From Bacteroidales bacterium (lineage in GTDB: Bacteria; Bacteroidota; Bacteroidia; Bacteroidales; Muribaculaceae): a stretch of 64,000 nt of DNA. Each line of letters begins with the position of its first letter. The first letter of the stretch is position 1. The position numbers were made by a program, and so were the translations under genes. Below are positions 27,001 through 35,596 of this stretch, one piece after another. The DNA lies in contig SFEA01000011.1 in NCBI GenBank assembly GCA_004557385.1, positions 1 to 64,000 of the forward strand. Direction: 5' to 3'. The notes below the pieces were generated by a model. The model saw only the letters and a list, made by a program, of their open reading frames with translations, was not told the DNA's origin and did not search any database.

Positions 27001-27893
27001 GCGATGCCTTCAAGGCGACTTACGTCGGGGTTCATGGCGCGGTGGCGCGAGGGTTGGTAGGTGTGGAAATAACCTTCAGAAAGGAAACCCGGCACATTGT
27101 GACGCAAAACGCCCAGATAGGCGCGTGCGCCGGTGTTGCTGTTCAAGCCCGAGCTGCCGTAGAAGCTAATATCGCCGCGCAAGTTCATGTTTGTCAGCGA
27201 GTAAGCAGTCCAAGGCTGATGCTCGTTGCCGTAGATGTATTTCCAGCAAGCCTGAGCCATAGCCTTCGATTCGGCTTGGTTGTCGGTGCCGAAGTCGGTT
27301 ACGTCAGAAGGCACGGTGCAGTTGTCCCAACCTCGATAGAGGAATAGCGGGAAGTTGGTGTTTGTGCCTTCGGTGGCAGCGTTTGAGTGAATCGAAACAA
27401 AGCAGTCGAAATTGTTGTATTGCACCTCGGCTGCTATTTCGCTGAGCGAACGGTTGTAATAAGCCAAGTCGACAGGCACTTCTTTGCCATCGTTGGTGAG
27501 CTGCGTTGCAGTGCCGTTGTCGTCGTGATACGGGCCGGCTTTGCAGTGGCTCATCACAATGTTGTTCGACAAGTCGCGCGAGGCGCCAATCTGCCATCGC
27601 TCAAGTTCGCTGCCGATGTTTAATGTATTATCGTATTTCAAGCCGTATTCGCGCAGCTTGTCGAGCATTCCATAGCCTTTGTAGAGGTTGGTGTTACTCT
27701 CAAAGAAGCTCAGAGTGTCGGTGTTGAAGCGCGTATATTCGCCGTGTCCCACCAGAGTGCACGGGCGGTCGTTGGCTGTCCAGCTGCCATGACCCGGATT
27801 GATGTAAATGCGCAATGTTTCAACATTTGTCTGTGCAAATGCCGCAACGCTCGCCACGAGCGCTGTTGCTATTGAAAATAAAATCTTTTTCAT
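24030..27893 (-). CDS. Very long secreted N-acetylmuramoyl-L-alanine amidase-like protein
   Basis: 1287 residues from the ATG at 27893 (MKKILFSIATALVASVAAFAQ, signal peptide). An Amidase_3-type zinc domain occupies about 25-310, with INPGHGSW (His35), FVSIHSNAATEG, and the catalytic Glu in VPGFLSEGYFHTYQPSRH. A carboxypeptidase-like Ig domain follows (about 315-405: GEIYGIVRDLH, GAFVFSGLAAGTYTVEVQMDGYKPA). The remaining 880 residues contain propeller-like repeats and a C-terminal YFNLQGIRVSGDNLTPGIYI...KIIVK tail of the kind seen at the end of many secreted Bacteroidales proteins. It should cleave peptide from glycan in peptidoglycan, outside the cytoplasm. The start lies nine bases after the stop of the upstream propeller gene, so the two form an operon. 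Confidence 0.82.
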   Translation of the reverse strand: MKKILFSIATALVASVAAFAQTNVETLRIYINPGHGSWTANDRPCTLVGHGEYTRFNTDTLSFFESNTNLYKGYGMLDKLREYGLKYDNTLNIGSELERWQIGASRDLSNNIVMSHCKAGPYHDDNGTATQLTNDGKEVPVDLAYYNRSLSEIAAEVQYNNFDCFVSIHSNAATEGTNTNFPLFLYRGWDNCTVPSDVTDFGTDNQAESKAMAQACWKYIYGNEHQPWTAYSLTNMNLRGDISFYGSSGLNSNTGARAYLGVLRHNVPGFLSEGYFHTYQPSRHRAMNPDVSRLEGIAYARGLADYFGLQKEQTGEIYGIVRDLHEKFSDAAYTANATSDDKYLPLNGAKAILKNADGVVGEYTTDNYYNGAFVFSGLAAGTYTVEVQMDGYKPADAVTVTVKPAETSYTRISLESESYVPPTIVYENYPDPVEGAEGFHLFSQYNMGTASESQLVAADVLAGKTIRRQIQKNGVTYILALDETNEPYVYAVKDGTVTEIDKTAIALPANGQLKLSDIALTADGVLVGVSLSKNHFSESIASDDGVSRGTMNAYKWEKNEDTGLPGASSLWFTSTYSSNYNRAMVGTTMTYSGTLAEGNFVTTGGNATSQAMRIINFGIADGAMVSTSRANCSAAFNRDVTTTNDAYELNVSPRDKTYFTYDGTLISPMEWKFNADAKAETILGTNTLAPAAAMGANYFRFAGRSLMVTPNVVDGAVCGLKLFDVTDGFGEAKEIDVKCEIAPVVAKYASAHGSHNVTLDATDVPTAAKLVLSLIVDGKMYQWTEASAPVYTPTTGTANAFAYGLEGVVKDNCFVATYKLNAPVDKTTITIFDPEGNVLKTHETGAQDAGLHSEDIDITDIIAEGKEGNNTWQVAVEYAAKSAPEYINGYRFYHPRGVDIDNNMESDHFGNIYCTEGIATSSATYISGTSGNGIGGGLYAFDASLSPIKNPATDKYGFMGGLTYSYVQYGADLARVRVADDGRIFVSRCNTAGDYICYAKDFTDLYSTDRFTSLTSGLTFNSSNVYVDADDNFVTGPNVGLDIQGSGDELQLTALSKLTLSATYNARVDVIALGNETALSAGENIAGLTNKYTIMPQSTSIARDNRGGIWYCQYRATPTAEQPALVYIDSEGVERYKDLVVRGGGGLRFSPDYKYLAVSSSKTQFTIYAVEYDAENNPFLQPQMTITHGIGTNLNDIAWDLAGNIYICGNSSEWLKGFALPGHSSFVTKAPASQSFTTTGVNTVSADDVDAPVEYFNLQGIRVSGDNLTPGIYIRRQGKTTEKIIVK

Positions 27894-27902
27894 GGCAGAC
27901 AA

Positions 27903-28802
27903 TTATTTAAGGTTAATAACAAAGAGTTCGCCATTGGCGTCGACGTAAGCTATATGCTTGCCGTCGGCAGTGGTGCTCGGGAACATAGCAATCTTGTCGG
28001 TGTCGGTCACAACCTGCTTGGTGCCGGCAAGGTTCGAAACGATGATACTCGACGAGGTGACAAATTCGCCATTGTCGCGGTCGTTCATACCCACCACCAT
28101 GTTGTTGCCAAGCCATTTGGCTGCACGCAGTTCGCCAAGGTGCACGGGGTTGCTGCCGTCGATGTTGCAAACATAGCAACCTTTAAACGCCACCCAATAC
28201 ACAATCTTTGTCTTGTCGGGCGACAAAGCCGGCCACAGATAGCTTGCGCGGCCTTGCGGGTCGAGGGTTTTGGTTTCGCCATTTACGCTCACAACCAAAT
28301 GACCATAGTCGATGCCCACCACAATGTCGTTGAGGGCAACGGCAGTTTCCTCAAGGTTGCGTTGCTTCAGACGGCTGTCGTTGATGGCGAGGGCGGTCTT
28401 GCCGCTGAATCGGTAGCCCGAAATATGGCGGCTCGGAGCCACCAACTCGGTTTCGTTGCCGGTGGCTACATTCACGCTGTGCAGCGACGTGTAGCGCAAA
28501 TTGTTCTTAGTGGTGATGCGTCGGAACATGATGTTCTCGCAGTCGTCGCTGATTGACACGTCGAAACTGCTTGCATTGCGTGCTACTACAGTTTGATTGC
28601 CTGTGGCAACGTCGATTTTGGCAATTCCGCTTCCCGAAGGGTCGGATGCCACAAAGAATTTCCCGTCAGGACTGATGGTTGCAGTCGACACCCGCACATT
28701 TTCGGGCAACGGCACTCGCGTGGTGGAAGCAACGTCCACTAATTGAGCAAAAGCCGCCACACTGACACACATCAATGCTGCAGATAGTAAAAACTTTTTC
28801 AT
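27903..28802 (-). CDS. Secreted beta-propeller (PD40/WD40-like) protein
   Basis: 299 residues from the ATG at 28802 (MKKFLLSAALMCVSVAAFAQ, a clear signal peptide); the frame continues upstream, but that part is not protein-like. It has TolB/DPP-IV-like propeller blades: ATISPDGKFFVASDPSGSGIAKIDVATGN, VSISDDCENIMFRRITT, LWPALSPDKTKIVYW, MFPSTTADGKHIAYVDANGELFVINLK. There is no peptidase domain. It probably acts as a binding or scaffold protein in the periplasm or at the surface, coupled to the long amidase downstream. Confidence 0.8.
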   Translation of the reverse strand: MKKFLLSAALMCVSVAAFAQLVDVASTTRVPLPENVRVSTATISPDGKFFVASDPSGSGIAKIDVATGNQTVVARNASSFDVSISDDCENIMFRRITTKNNLRYTSLHSVNVATGNETELVAPSRHISGYRFSGKTALAINDSRLKQRNLEETAVALNDIVVGIDYGHLVVSVNGETKTLDPQGRASYLWPALSPDKTKIVYWVAFKGCYVCNIDGSNPVHLGELRAAKWLGNNMVVGMNDRDNGEFVTSSSIIVSNLAGTKQVVTDTDKIAMFPSTTADGKHIAYVDANGELFVINLK

Positions 28803-28985
28803 CTTAGGTTTTCTGTTTAAGGTGATTAATTGATGGTTTATTGAATAAAAAATATATCTCTCGTAGCACAACAACCTTCTAAATAAAGGTTTCGCAGTAA
28901 ATTTACAACTAATCCGCTCATTCTGCAAGAATTTTCTGATTTTATTTGCAATTCGTGTAAGACGGCAAGCGCAGCGATGCCGGCT

Positions 28986-29032
28986 ACAAAAAACGCTTAT
29001 CTTCACAGGCTTGCGTTAAAAAGATAACAGAA
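28986..29032. repeat. Hairpin module shared with 57004-57047
   Basis: AAAAACGC...TATCTTCACAG...GCGTTAAAA recurs almost unchanged at 57004. The ends AACGC and GCGTT pair. In both places a composite mini-hairpin repeat follows within 100 bases. Confidence 0.75.
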
Positions 29033-29074
29033 AATAACCTAAAAATCCCTAAACATCATGGCAAACCACTCGCT

Positions 29075-29393
29075 CAACCGCGCGAGCGGTTGCAATTAGC
29101 TGGCAGTCAAACGATTATATATATTGCGATGAAAGCGCCGAAGGTGCTTCACTATGCTTAACCGCTGGTGTAGAGCAGCGAAACCTGCGGAGAAGGAATC
29201 CCACACAACATTGTTCGGCGTCGAAGACGTCGAACAATGTTGTGCCACTTCGAGGCACATATTTATGGCAGCACTCTTTCCGCAGGCTGCGCCACTTTGT
29301 GGCTTGTCAGCGGTTAAGCATAGTTTGCCATCTCCGATGGCGCTACTTTGCCACGGCATCCCAACATCTGCGAGAGATTTCTCTGTAAACACT
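29075..29393 (+). repeat. Composite mini-hairpin repeat, copy B
   Basis: It begins with the palindrome CAACCGC-GCGA-GCGGTTG, then GATTATATAT, GCGCCGAAGGTGC, GTAGAGCAGCGAAACCTGCG, CGTC-GAA-GACG, a GTGCC...GGCAC arm, CCAC-TTT-GTGG and GCCATC-TCC-GATGGC. The same modules in the same order form copies A (opposite strand) and D. The tail around TGCGAGAGATTTCTCTGTAA is repeated in copy C. No gene is supported here. Confidence 0.85.
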
Positions 29394-29407
29394 TGATAAT
29401 CTGTATT

Positions 29408-29624
29408 ATTAACCGCGCGAGCGGTTGCAATTCGCTGGCAGCCAAATGATTATATATTGCGATGAAAGCGCCGAAGGTGCTTTACTATGCTTAACCGCTG
29501 GTGTAGCGCAGCGAAACCTGCGGAGAATCGAATCCCACACAATATATCGGCGTCGAAGACGTCGAACAATGTTGTGCCACTTCTGCGAGAGATTTCTCTG
29601 TAAACACTTGATAATCTGTATTTG
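29408..29624 (+). repeat. Composite mini-hairpin repeat, copy C (internally deleted)
   Basis: It is a tandem partner of copy B: it opens with the same AACCGC-GCGA-GCGGTT palindrome and ends with the same TGCGAGAGATTTCTCTGTAA tail. It lacks the middle modules between GTTGTGCCACTTC and the tail. B and C probably arose by duplication followed by deletion. Confidence 0.85.
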
Positions 29625-29704
29625 CGTTGTTTAAAACCGTAGAACAAGAGAATGTGAGCCGCAAAAAGCGAAGGTCAAAATAGTGTCATTTAACTGAAAA
29701 TAAT

Positions 29705-29712
29705 TAACTTTG
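29705..29712 (+). promoter_or_regulatory. -7 box of the YitT gene
   Basis: TAACTTTG, an exact match, 52 bases before the start codon. The -33 element is unclear. Confidence 0.5.
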
Positions 29713-29764
29713 CATTGACAACAGTCTGATACCCAAAAACTGCATTTATTTATACAAAATTTTT

Positions 29765-30787
29765 ATGAGTTTCATTTCGAAAATTCAAGATTCCATGCCT
29801 AAAACGAGCGAAAAAGTGGATGTTGCATCACTTGTTCGAGCATGGGCTAATATTCTCTTAGGATGTGTGTTAATGTCGATTGGCTATGCCGTGTTCATCA
29901 ACCCATACAATATAGTTCCGGGAGGTGTATACGGGTTGAGCATTGTCATGCACAACATTTTTCCGTCGATACAGGTGGGCTATTTTGGTTATATGTTCGA
30001 TATTCCGTTGCTCATAATTTCGCTGATATTGCTGGGCAGCAAGTTTGGCGGGCGCACAGCGGTGTCGGTGATTCTCACACCGTTTTTGATGAACATCATT
30101 GAACGTTATGCCTATCCTAATGCCGAAGCGCTGCGCACGCTCGACCCCTCGCAGCTGCTTGGCGGAGTGGTGAATATGACCGACCACCTGATGCTTACGT
30201 GCATCATGGGAGCGGTGATTATCGGGCTTGGCTGCGGACTGATGGTGCGCGGTGGAGCCACATCGGGCGGCACCGACGTCATAGGCATGATAATGCAAAA
30301 ATATCTGCACACGCCGTTTTCGTCAGCCATACTCATCTGCGATGGCACGGTGGTGGGCATCGGCTTGCTGGTGATTGGTTTCGGTGTTGGTGTCGATGCC
30401 GAGGCAGGCACGTCGCCATCGTGGCTGCTCTCGTTGTATTCGCTCATTTCGGTGTATGTGATTTCGCGCACGGTGGCGTTTGTGATTAGCGGTATTGCCA
30501 ACGACAAGATTATTTTTGTAATCTCCGACCTCGACATGCAGTCGCTGCACGACTATGTGCTGCGCGACCTCGACCGCACCGCCACGCTCATCAAGAGCCA
30601 CGGCTTGTACACCGGCAACGAAAAAGAGATGCTGTTCCTGGTGGTTGACCGCCGCGAGGTGATGGGTGTGAAGCAGCAGATTCGCCAAGCAGACCCGCGC
30701 GCATTTGTGGTGGTGACCGACGCCTACGACATCTACGGCGAAGGCTTCAAGCCACTGCCCAAAGAAGGCGACATCAACCCCGAGTGA
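29765..30787 (+). CDS. YitT-family membrane protein (DUF161 plus DUF2179)
   Basis: 340 residues. About six membrane helices include the family signatures GYAVFINPYNIVPGGVYGLSIV, MLTCIMGAVIIGLGCGLMVRGGATSGGTDVIGMI and LISVYVISRTVAFVISG. A soluble C-terminal DUF2179 domain follows (about 245-330: KIIFVISDLDMQSLHDYVLRDL, TATLIKSHGLYTGNEKEMLFLVVDRREVMGVKQQI, AFVVVTDAYDIYGEGF). The family is widespread and its transport substrate is not established. It is monocistronic, behind its own promoter. Confidence 0.9.
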   Translation: MSFISKIQDSMPKTSEKVDVASLVRAWANILLGCVLMSIGYAVFINPYNIVPGGVYGLSIVMHNIFPSIQVGYFGYMFDIPLLIISLILLGSKFGGRTAVSVILTPFLMNIIERYAYPNAEALRTLDPSQLLGGVVNMTDHLMLTCIMGAVIIGLGCGLMVRGGATSGGTDVIGMIMQKYLHTPFSSAILICDGTVVGIGLLVIGFGVGVDAEAGTSPSWLLSLYSLISVYVISRTVAFVISGIANDKIIFVISDLDMQSLHDYVLRDLDRTATLIKSHGLYTGNEKEMLFLVVDRREVMGVKQQIRQADPRAFVVVTDAYDIYGEGFKPLPKEGDINPE

Positions 30788-30836
30788 TGTGGTTAATGTG
30801 CTCGGTGAAATTGTGTGCCGTGTAGTGGCTGGGCAA

Positions 30837-30867
30837 TTGCATTTCTCGTGCATTTCAATTATCTTTG
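30837..30867 (+). promoter_or_regulatory. Promoter of the EEP-GH3-CBM9 operon
   Basis: TTG (30837-30839), 20 bases, then TATCTTTG (30860-30867), 46 bases before the start. Confidence 0.6.
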
Positions 30868-30913
30868 TGGATATACATAACTAAACTTTTAAATTAAACA
30901 TCAATACAAGATT

Positions 30914-31840
30914 ATGAAAAAGATTTTTTCGGCGTTGGCTGTGGTAATGCTTTTGCTGATTTGCAGCATGGGCATTGAGGCTGCTACACGCCTCGATGTG
31001 GGAACGTATAATCTGCGCAACAATCGCAACGACGATGCTAAGCAGGGTAATGGTTGGGATGTGCGGCGCGACGTGGTGGCTAAGTTGCTGCTCTTTCATG
31101 ACTTCGACATTTTTGGCACTCAGGAGTGCTACAACGACCAGCTTGAGGACCTCAAGCAGCGCATGCCAGATTACGACTACATAGGCGTGGCGCGCGACGA
31201 CGGCAAGAAAGAGGGCGAATACTCTGCCATCTTCTATCGCACCGACAAGTTTGAGGTGGTGAAGAGCGGGAACTTCTGGCTCAGCGAGAACCCCGAAAAG
31301 CCCGGGCTGGGTTGGGATGCCGTGTGCGTGCGCATTTGCACATGGGGATTGTTCCGCTGCAAGGACACCGGCAAGGAGTTTGTTTTCTTCAACTTGCACA
31401 TGGACCATGTGGGCAAGGTGGCACGTGTGAAAAGTGCCAATCTGGTGCTCGAGAAAATCAAGCAAATAGGCAAGGGTAGACCGGCAATTGTCACCGGCGA
31501 CTTCAACGTCGACCAGACACACCAATCGTATGCCGAAATTGTTGGCTCGGGAATGCTTGTCGACAGCTACGACGTGGCTGAAATGCGATATGCCCTCAAC
31601 GGAACTTTCAATGCTTTTAAAACCAACAATTTCACCGAAAGCCGCATCGACCACGTGTTTGTGTCGCCCTCGTTCAAGGTGAAAAAATACGGCGTGCTCA
31701 CCGACACTTATCGTAGCCCCGTGGAGGAAGCACAAGCCGGCACCGAAGCAAATGCTCCGCAAGAAATCAAGTTCAAGCATTTCAAAGCCCGCACTCCAAG
31801 TGACCACTTCCCCGTGAAGGTGGTGCTTGTTTGCGACTGA
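30914..31840 (+). CDS. Secreted endonuclease/exonuclease/phosphatase-family protein
   Basis: 308 residues with a signal peptide (MKKIFSALAVVMLLLICSMGIEA). All EEP motifs are present: TYNLRNNR, FGTQECYNDQ (metal Glu), FFNLHMDHVG, VTGDFNVDQ, SRIDHVFVS and the final TPSDHFPVKV. These proteins are Mg-dependent phosphodiesterases or phosphatases; the exported Bacteroidetes members may act on nucleic acid, phospholipid or inositol phosphates. It is the first of three closely spaced genes for secreted proteins (gaps of 43 and 30 bases). Confidence 0.9.
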   Translation: MKKIFSALAVVMLLLICSMGIEAATRLDVGTYNLRNNRNDDAKQGNGWDVRRDVVAKLLLFHDFDIFGTQECYNDQLEDLKQRMPDYDYIGVARDDGKKEGEYSAIFYRTDKFEVVKSGNFWLSENPEKPGLGWDAVCVRICTWGLFRCKDTGKEFVFFNLHMDHVGKVARVKSANLVLEKIKQIGKGRPAIVTGDFNVDQTHQSYAEIVGSGMLVDSYDVAEMRYALNGTFNAFKTNNFTESRIDHVFVSPSFKVKKYGVLTDTYRSPVEEAQAGTEANAPQEIKFKHFKARTPSDHFPVKVVLVCD

Positions 31841-31883
31841 TTTGTTGGGAAAAAAATAATAACACATAACTAAAATCGTTGAT

Positions 31884-34268
31884 ATGAAGAAATTATTGTT
31901 ACTTGCGCTTGTTGCCGTGTTGGCTATGCCTGCCTACGGCGCAAAAAAACAACGTAAGACTACAAAGAAAACGCAAACCGAGGCACAAATCGACACCCGC
32001 TATCGCGACGCCTCGCTGCCCATCGACCAGCGCGTAGAAATATTGCTCTCGCAAATGACCCTGAACGAAAAAGTGGGTCAGTTGCTGTGTCCGCTCGGGT
32101 GGCCCATGTATGAGAAAAAGGGCAATAAGGTCGACATATCGCCGCTGTTCAAGCAGCGCATGGATGCCCAACCGCTCGGTTCGCTGTGGGCTGTGTTGCG
32201 TGCCGACCCTTGGACGCAAAAAACGCTGGTCACCGGCTTGAATCCGCGTTTGGCTGCCGAAGCCCTCAATAAAATTCAACGCTATGCAGTGAACAACACC
32301 CGTCTGGGAATTCCAATACTCATTGCCGAAGAATGTCCGCACGGCCACATGGCTATCGGCACCACTGTGATGCCTACTGCCTTGGCTCAAGCCAGCACAT
32401 TCAACAAGGCGCTTATGCACCGCATGGGCGAGGTGATTGCCCTTGAGGCTCGTCTGCAAGGTGCCAACATCGGTTACGGTCCGGTTATCGACATCGCCCG
32501 CGAACCTCGTTGGAGTCGCATGGAGGAAACTTTTGGCGAGGATCCTTATCTCACCGGCGTGCTTGCCACTCAGGTGGTGCGAGGCATGCAAGGCGATAAC
32601 ATTGCCGACGGTCGCCACGTATATTCAACGCTGAAGCACTTTGCCGCTTACGGCATTCCTGAAGGCGGATTGAACGGCGAATGTGCCAACATCGGGCAGC
32701 GTGCTCTGCTCAGCGAATATGTGCCGCAATTCAAGCGTGCCGTTGAGGCTGGAGTGGGAACAATCATGACTTCCTACAACTCGATTGACGGTGTGCCATG
32801 CACCGGCAACCGCTGGCTGCTCACCGACGTGCTGCGCAACCAATGGGGCTTTAAAGGATTTGTTTATTCCGACCTCCAAAGTATCGAAGGCATTGCCACA
32901 ACTCACCGTTGCGCTGCCGACTACGAGGATGCTGGCGTGATGGCGCTGAAAGCCGGTGTTGACATGGACCTCGAAGGCAACTCGTATAAGCACCTTGTCG
33001 ACGCTTATCAAAAAGGCAAAATCACCGACGACGACATCAACCGCGCCGTGCGCAACGTGCTTCGCAAGAAGTTCGAAATGGGATTGTTTGAAAATCCTTA
33101 TGTTGATGCCGCTACCGCAGCAAAAATTGTGCGCTGCGACGAACATCGCCAAGTGGCTCGCCAAGTGGCTCGCGAAGGAATCGTGCTGCTCAAAAACGAC
33201 GGCATATTGCCTCTGAGCAAGTCGCTCAAGCGCGTGGCTGTGATTGGCCCGAATGCTGATGTGGCTTACAATCAGCTGGGCGACTACACTGCTCCGCAGG
33301 ACCGCAAAGAACTGCGCACTGTGCTCGATGGCATACGCTCGCATGTGGCTCCCGGCACACAAGTGGTCTACGAAAAAGGCTGCGCCATTCGCGACACCAC
33401 ACAAAGCAATATTGCCCACGCCGTGCAAGTGGCTAAGGAAGCCGACGTGACGGTGCTGGTGGTGGGCGGTTCGTCGGCTCGCGACTTCAAGACCGAATAC
33501 ATCTCAACCGGCGCTGCAAAGGTTGACGAGAACGCCACGCTTGCCGACATGGATTCGGGCGAAGGCTACGACCGCGCCAGCCTCAATCTGCTTGGCGACC
33601 AAGAGAAACTGATGTCGGCTCTCATCAACGCCGGCGTGAAACTGGTGGTTGTATACATCGAAGGTCGTCCGTTGAACATGAATATTGCCTCGGAAGGCGC
33701 CAACGGCTTGCTCACTGCCTGGTATCCGGGCGAACAGGGAGGCGAAGCGGTTGCCGACGTGCTGTTTGGCGACTATAACCCTGCCGGCCGTCTGCCTGTG
33801 GGCATCCCGCACAATGTAGGTCAAATTCCGGTGTTCTATTCTAAGCGCCCGTCGCACAACTACATCGACAGCAAGGCAGCTCCGCTCTATTCGTTCGGCT
33901 ACGGCTTGAGCTATACCAAATTCGATTATTCCGACCTCACCATCACGCCCGGCGACGGCAAGGATGTGTATCAAATCGTTAGTTGCACAATCACCAACAC
34001 CGGCAACTGCGACGGCGACGAGGTGGCGCAACTCTACATCCGCGACGAAGTGGGTTCGGTGGAAACACCGCACATGCTGCTCAAAGGGTTCCAGCGTGTG
34101 AGCCTGAAGCAAGGCGAAAGCCGTCGCGTGGAATTCCGCTTGACATTCGACGACCTTGCCCTCTACGACCTCTCGCTCAAGCAAGTGGTGGAACCCGGCA
34201 CCTTCAAAGTGATGGTGGGCGCTGCCAGCAACGACATTCGCCTGCGTGGCTCTTTCGAAGTGAAATAA
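31884..34268 (+). CDS. Secreted GH3 beta-glycosidase
   Basis: 794 residues. The signal peptide ends near PAYGA (residue 20). The GH3 N-terminal TIM barrel (about 45-400) contains PILIAEECPHGH, IDIAREPRWSRMEETFGEDPYL, STLKHFAAYG and the nucleophile Asp330 in GFKGFVYSDLQSI. The second alpha/beta domain covers about 430-650 (VARQVAREGIVLLKNDGILPL). A C-terminal FnIII-like domain ends the protein (DEVAQLYIRDEVGSVETPHMLLKGFQRV). It probably releases beta-linked glucose or xylose from oligosaccharides in the periplasm. The exact sugar is not decided by the sequence. Confidence 0.95.
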   Translation: MKKLLLLALVAVLAMPAYGAKKQRKTTKKTQTEAQIDTRYRDASLPIDQRVEILLSQMTLNEKVGQLLCPLGWPMYEKKGNKVDISPLFKQRMDAQPLGSLWAVLRADPWTQKTLVTGLNPRLAAEALNKIQRYAVNNTRLGIPILIAEECPHGHMAIGTTVMPTALAQASTFNKALMHRMGEVIALEARLQGANIGYGPVIDIAREPRWSRMEETFGEDPYLTGVLATQVVRGMQGDNIADGRHVYSTLKHFAAYGIPEGGLNGECANIGQRALLSEYVPQFKRAVEAGVGTIMTSYNSIDGVPCTGNRWLLTDVLRNQWGFKGFVYSDLQSIEGIATTHRCAADYEDAGVMALKAGVDMDLEGNSYKHLVDAYQKGKITDDDINRAVRNVLRKKFEMGLFENPYVDAATAAKIVRCDEHRQVARQVAREGIVLLKNDGILPLSKSLKRVAVIGPNADVAYNQLGDYTAPQDRKELRTVLDGIRSHVAPGTQVVYEKGCAIRDTTQSNIAHAVQVAKEADVTVLVVGGSSARDFKTEYISTGAAKVDENATLADMDSGEGYDRASLNLLGDQEKLMSALINAGVKLVVVYIEGRPLNMNIASEGANGLLTAWYPGEQGGEAVADVLFGDYNPAGRLPVGIPHNVGQIPVFYSKRPSHNYIDSKAAPLYSFGYGLSYTKFDYSDLTITPGDGKDVYQIVSCTITNTGNCDGDEVAQLYIRDEVGSVETPHMLLKGFQRVSLKQGESRRVEFRLTFDDLALYDLSLKQVVEPGTFKVMVGAASNDIRLRGSFEVK

Positions 34269-34298
34269 TACAAATCTTTCAACAACCAATAAAATACG

Positions 34299-35405
34299 AT
34301 GAAACGAATTCTATTTTTTATGAGTGCTGCCCTCATCGTGGCTATGGCTGCTGAGGCGCAACCAATTACCGAGAAGTTCGCACGGTTTTTGACCATCCCG
34401 AACAACTATGTGTGCTATCGCACTGCCGACAAAATTAATGTCGACGGCAAGCTCGATGAGAAGTCGTGGCAAAACGCTGCCCCGGTGGGCGCTTTTGTCG
34501 ACATCAGCGGCGAAGGTTTCCCGACACCACGCTATAACACTCAGGCGAAAATGCTTTGGGACGACGAATATCTTTATGTGGCTGCCGAACTCGACGACCC
34601 TCATGTTTGGGCTGACATCAAAACCCACGACGAAGTGGTTTATTACAACAACGACTTCGAAATTTTCATCGACCCCGACGGCGACACTCACAACTATTTC
34701 GAAATCGAAGCAAATGCCATCGGCACAATCTTCGACCTCGCTATCGAGAAGCCTTATCGCGCTCCTACTCCCACTTTCGTGCAATTCCAATGGGATTGCC
34801 CGGGAATGAAGGTTGCAACTAAGGTGCACGGCACGCTCAACAATCCAAAGGACACCGACAAGGGTTGGACCGTTGAATTTGCCATCCCTCGTAAAGCCAT
34901 CGCTCAGAGTTTCGACAACTATCTGAAAGCCGGCAACTATCTGCGCATCGGCTTCTCGCGCGTTGAGTGGCAATACGAACTGGTGAACGGCAAATATCAG
35001 CGCAAGAAAGATGCTTCGGGCAAATATCTCCCTGAGGACAACTGGACATGGGGTCCTACCGGACAGATTGCAATGCACATGCCTGAGCGTTGGGGCTTTG
35101 TTTACCTGAGCGACCGCACCGTGGGCGCTGCCGATGCCAATGTGAAGTTCACTTATCCTGCCGACTTCGAAATCGAACGCCTGCTGTGGGCTATGTTCTA
35201 TGCTCAAGAGGAACATTTCAACAAGACCGGTCGCTATATGTCTACTGTATGGCAATTCGGACTCACCGACAAAGAGTGGGCTATGCTTCCAAAGGGCGCT
35301 AAGCTCAGCGTTGAAGCCATCAGTCACGATTACGAAATCACCGTCACTAAGCCCGACGGCAAACAAATCTACATCGACGTCGACGGCTATCTTCGTCGCC
35401 GCTGA
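34299..35405 (+). CDS. Secreted CBM9-like carbohydrate-binding protein
   Basis: 368 residues with a signal peptide (LIVAMAAEAQ). The body is a CBM9-like beta-sandwich: KINVDGKLDEKSWQNAAPVGAFVDI, KMLWDDEYLYVAAELDDPHVWA, VYYNNDFEIFIDPDGDTHNYFEIEANAIGTIFDLAI, GWTVEFAIPRKAI. The C-terminal part (LLWAMFYAQEEHFNKTGRY onwards) is typical of CBM9-family-like proteins in Bacteroidetes. It has no catalytic site and is likely a sugar-binding helper to the GH3 enzyme just upstream. A strong terminator follows. Confidence 0.87.
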   Translation: MKRILFFMSAALIVAMAAEAQPITEKFARFLTIPNNYVCYRTADKINVDGKLDEKSWQNAAPVGAFVDISGEGFPTPRYNTQAKMLWDDEYLYVAAELDDPHVWADIKTHDEVVYYNNDFEIFIDPDGDTHNYFEIEANAIGTIFDLAIEKPYRAPTPTFVQFQWDCPGMKVATKVHGTLNNPKDTDKGWTVEFAIPRKAIAQSFDNYLKAGNYLRIGFSRVEWQYELVNGKYQRKKDASGKYLPEDNWTWGPTGQIAMHMPERWGFVYLSDRTVGAADANVKFTYPADFEIERLLWAMFYAQEEHFNKTGRYMSTVWQFGLTDKEWAMLPKGAKLSVEAISHDYEITVTKPDGKQIYIDVDGYLRRR

Positions 35406-35429
35406 TTTGCCCGAATAGCACAAAAACAG

Positions 35430-35483
35430 CAACCCCTGCCGATGCTTGTCGCAAACGACACTCGGCAGGGGTTGACGTTTTTT
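35430..35483 (+). terminator. Terminator of the EEP-GH3-CBM9 operon
   Basis: The perfect 13-base stem CAACCCCTGCCGA / TCGGCAGGGGTTG is followed by ACGTTTTTT. Confidence 0.88.
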
Positions 35484-35596
35484 CTCATTCCGAGACTGTG
35501 TAATAATAGGTATTACCGTGAATCGCAGCCACCTAATCGGAATAATTCTATAATTACGCCACAGCCTCAATGAAGGCATTATAGCGTGCGCGGAGG

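Noticed and set aside
29096..29634. Small genes on both strands
   Set aside because: They are translations of repeat copies B and C, with no start signal and no conservation as protein.
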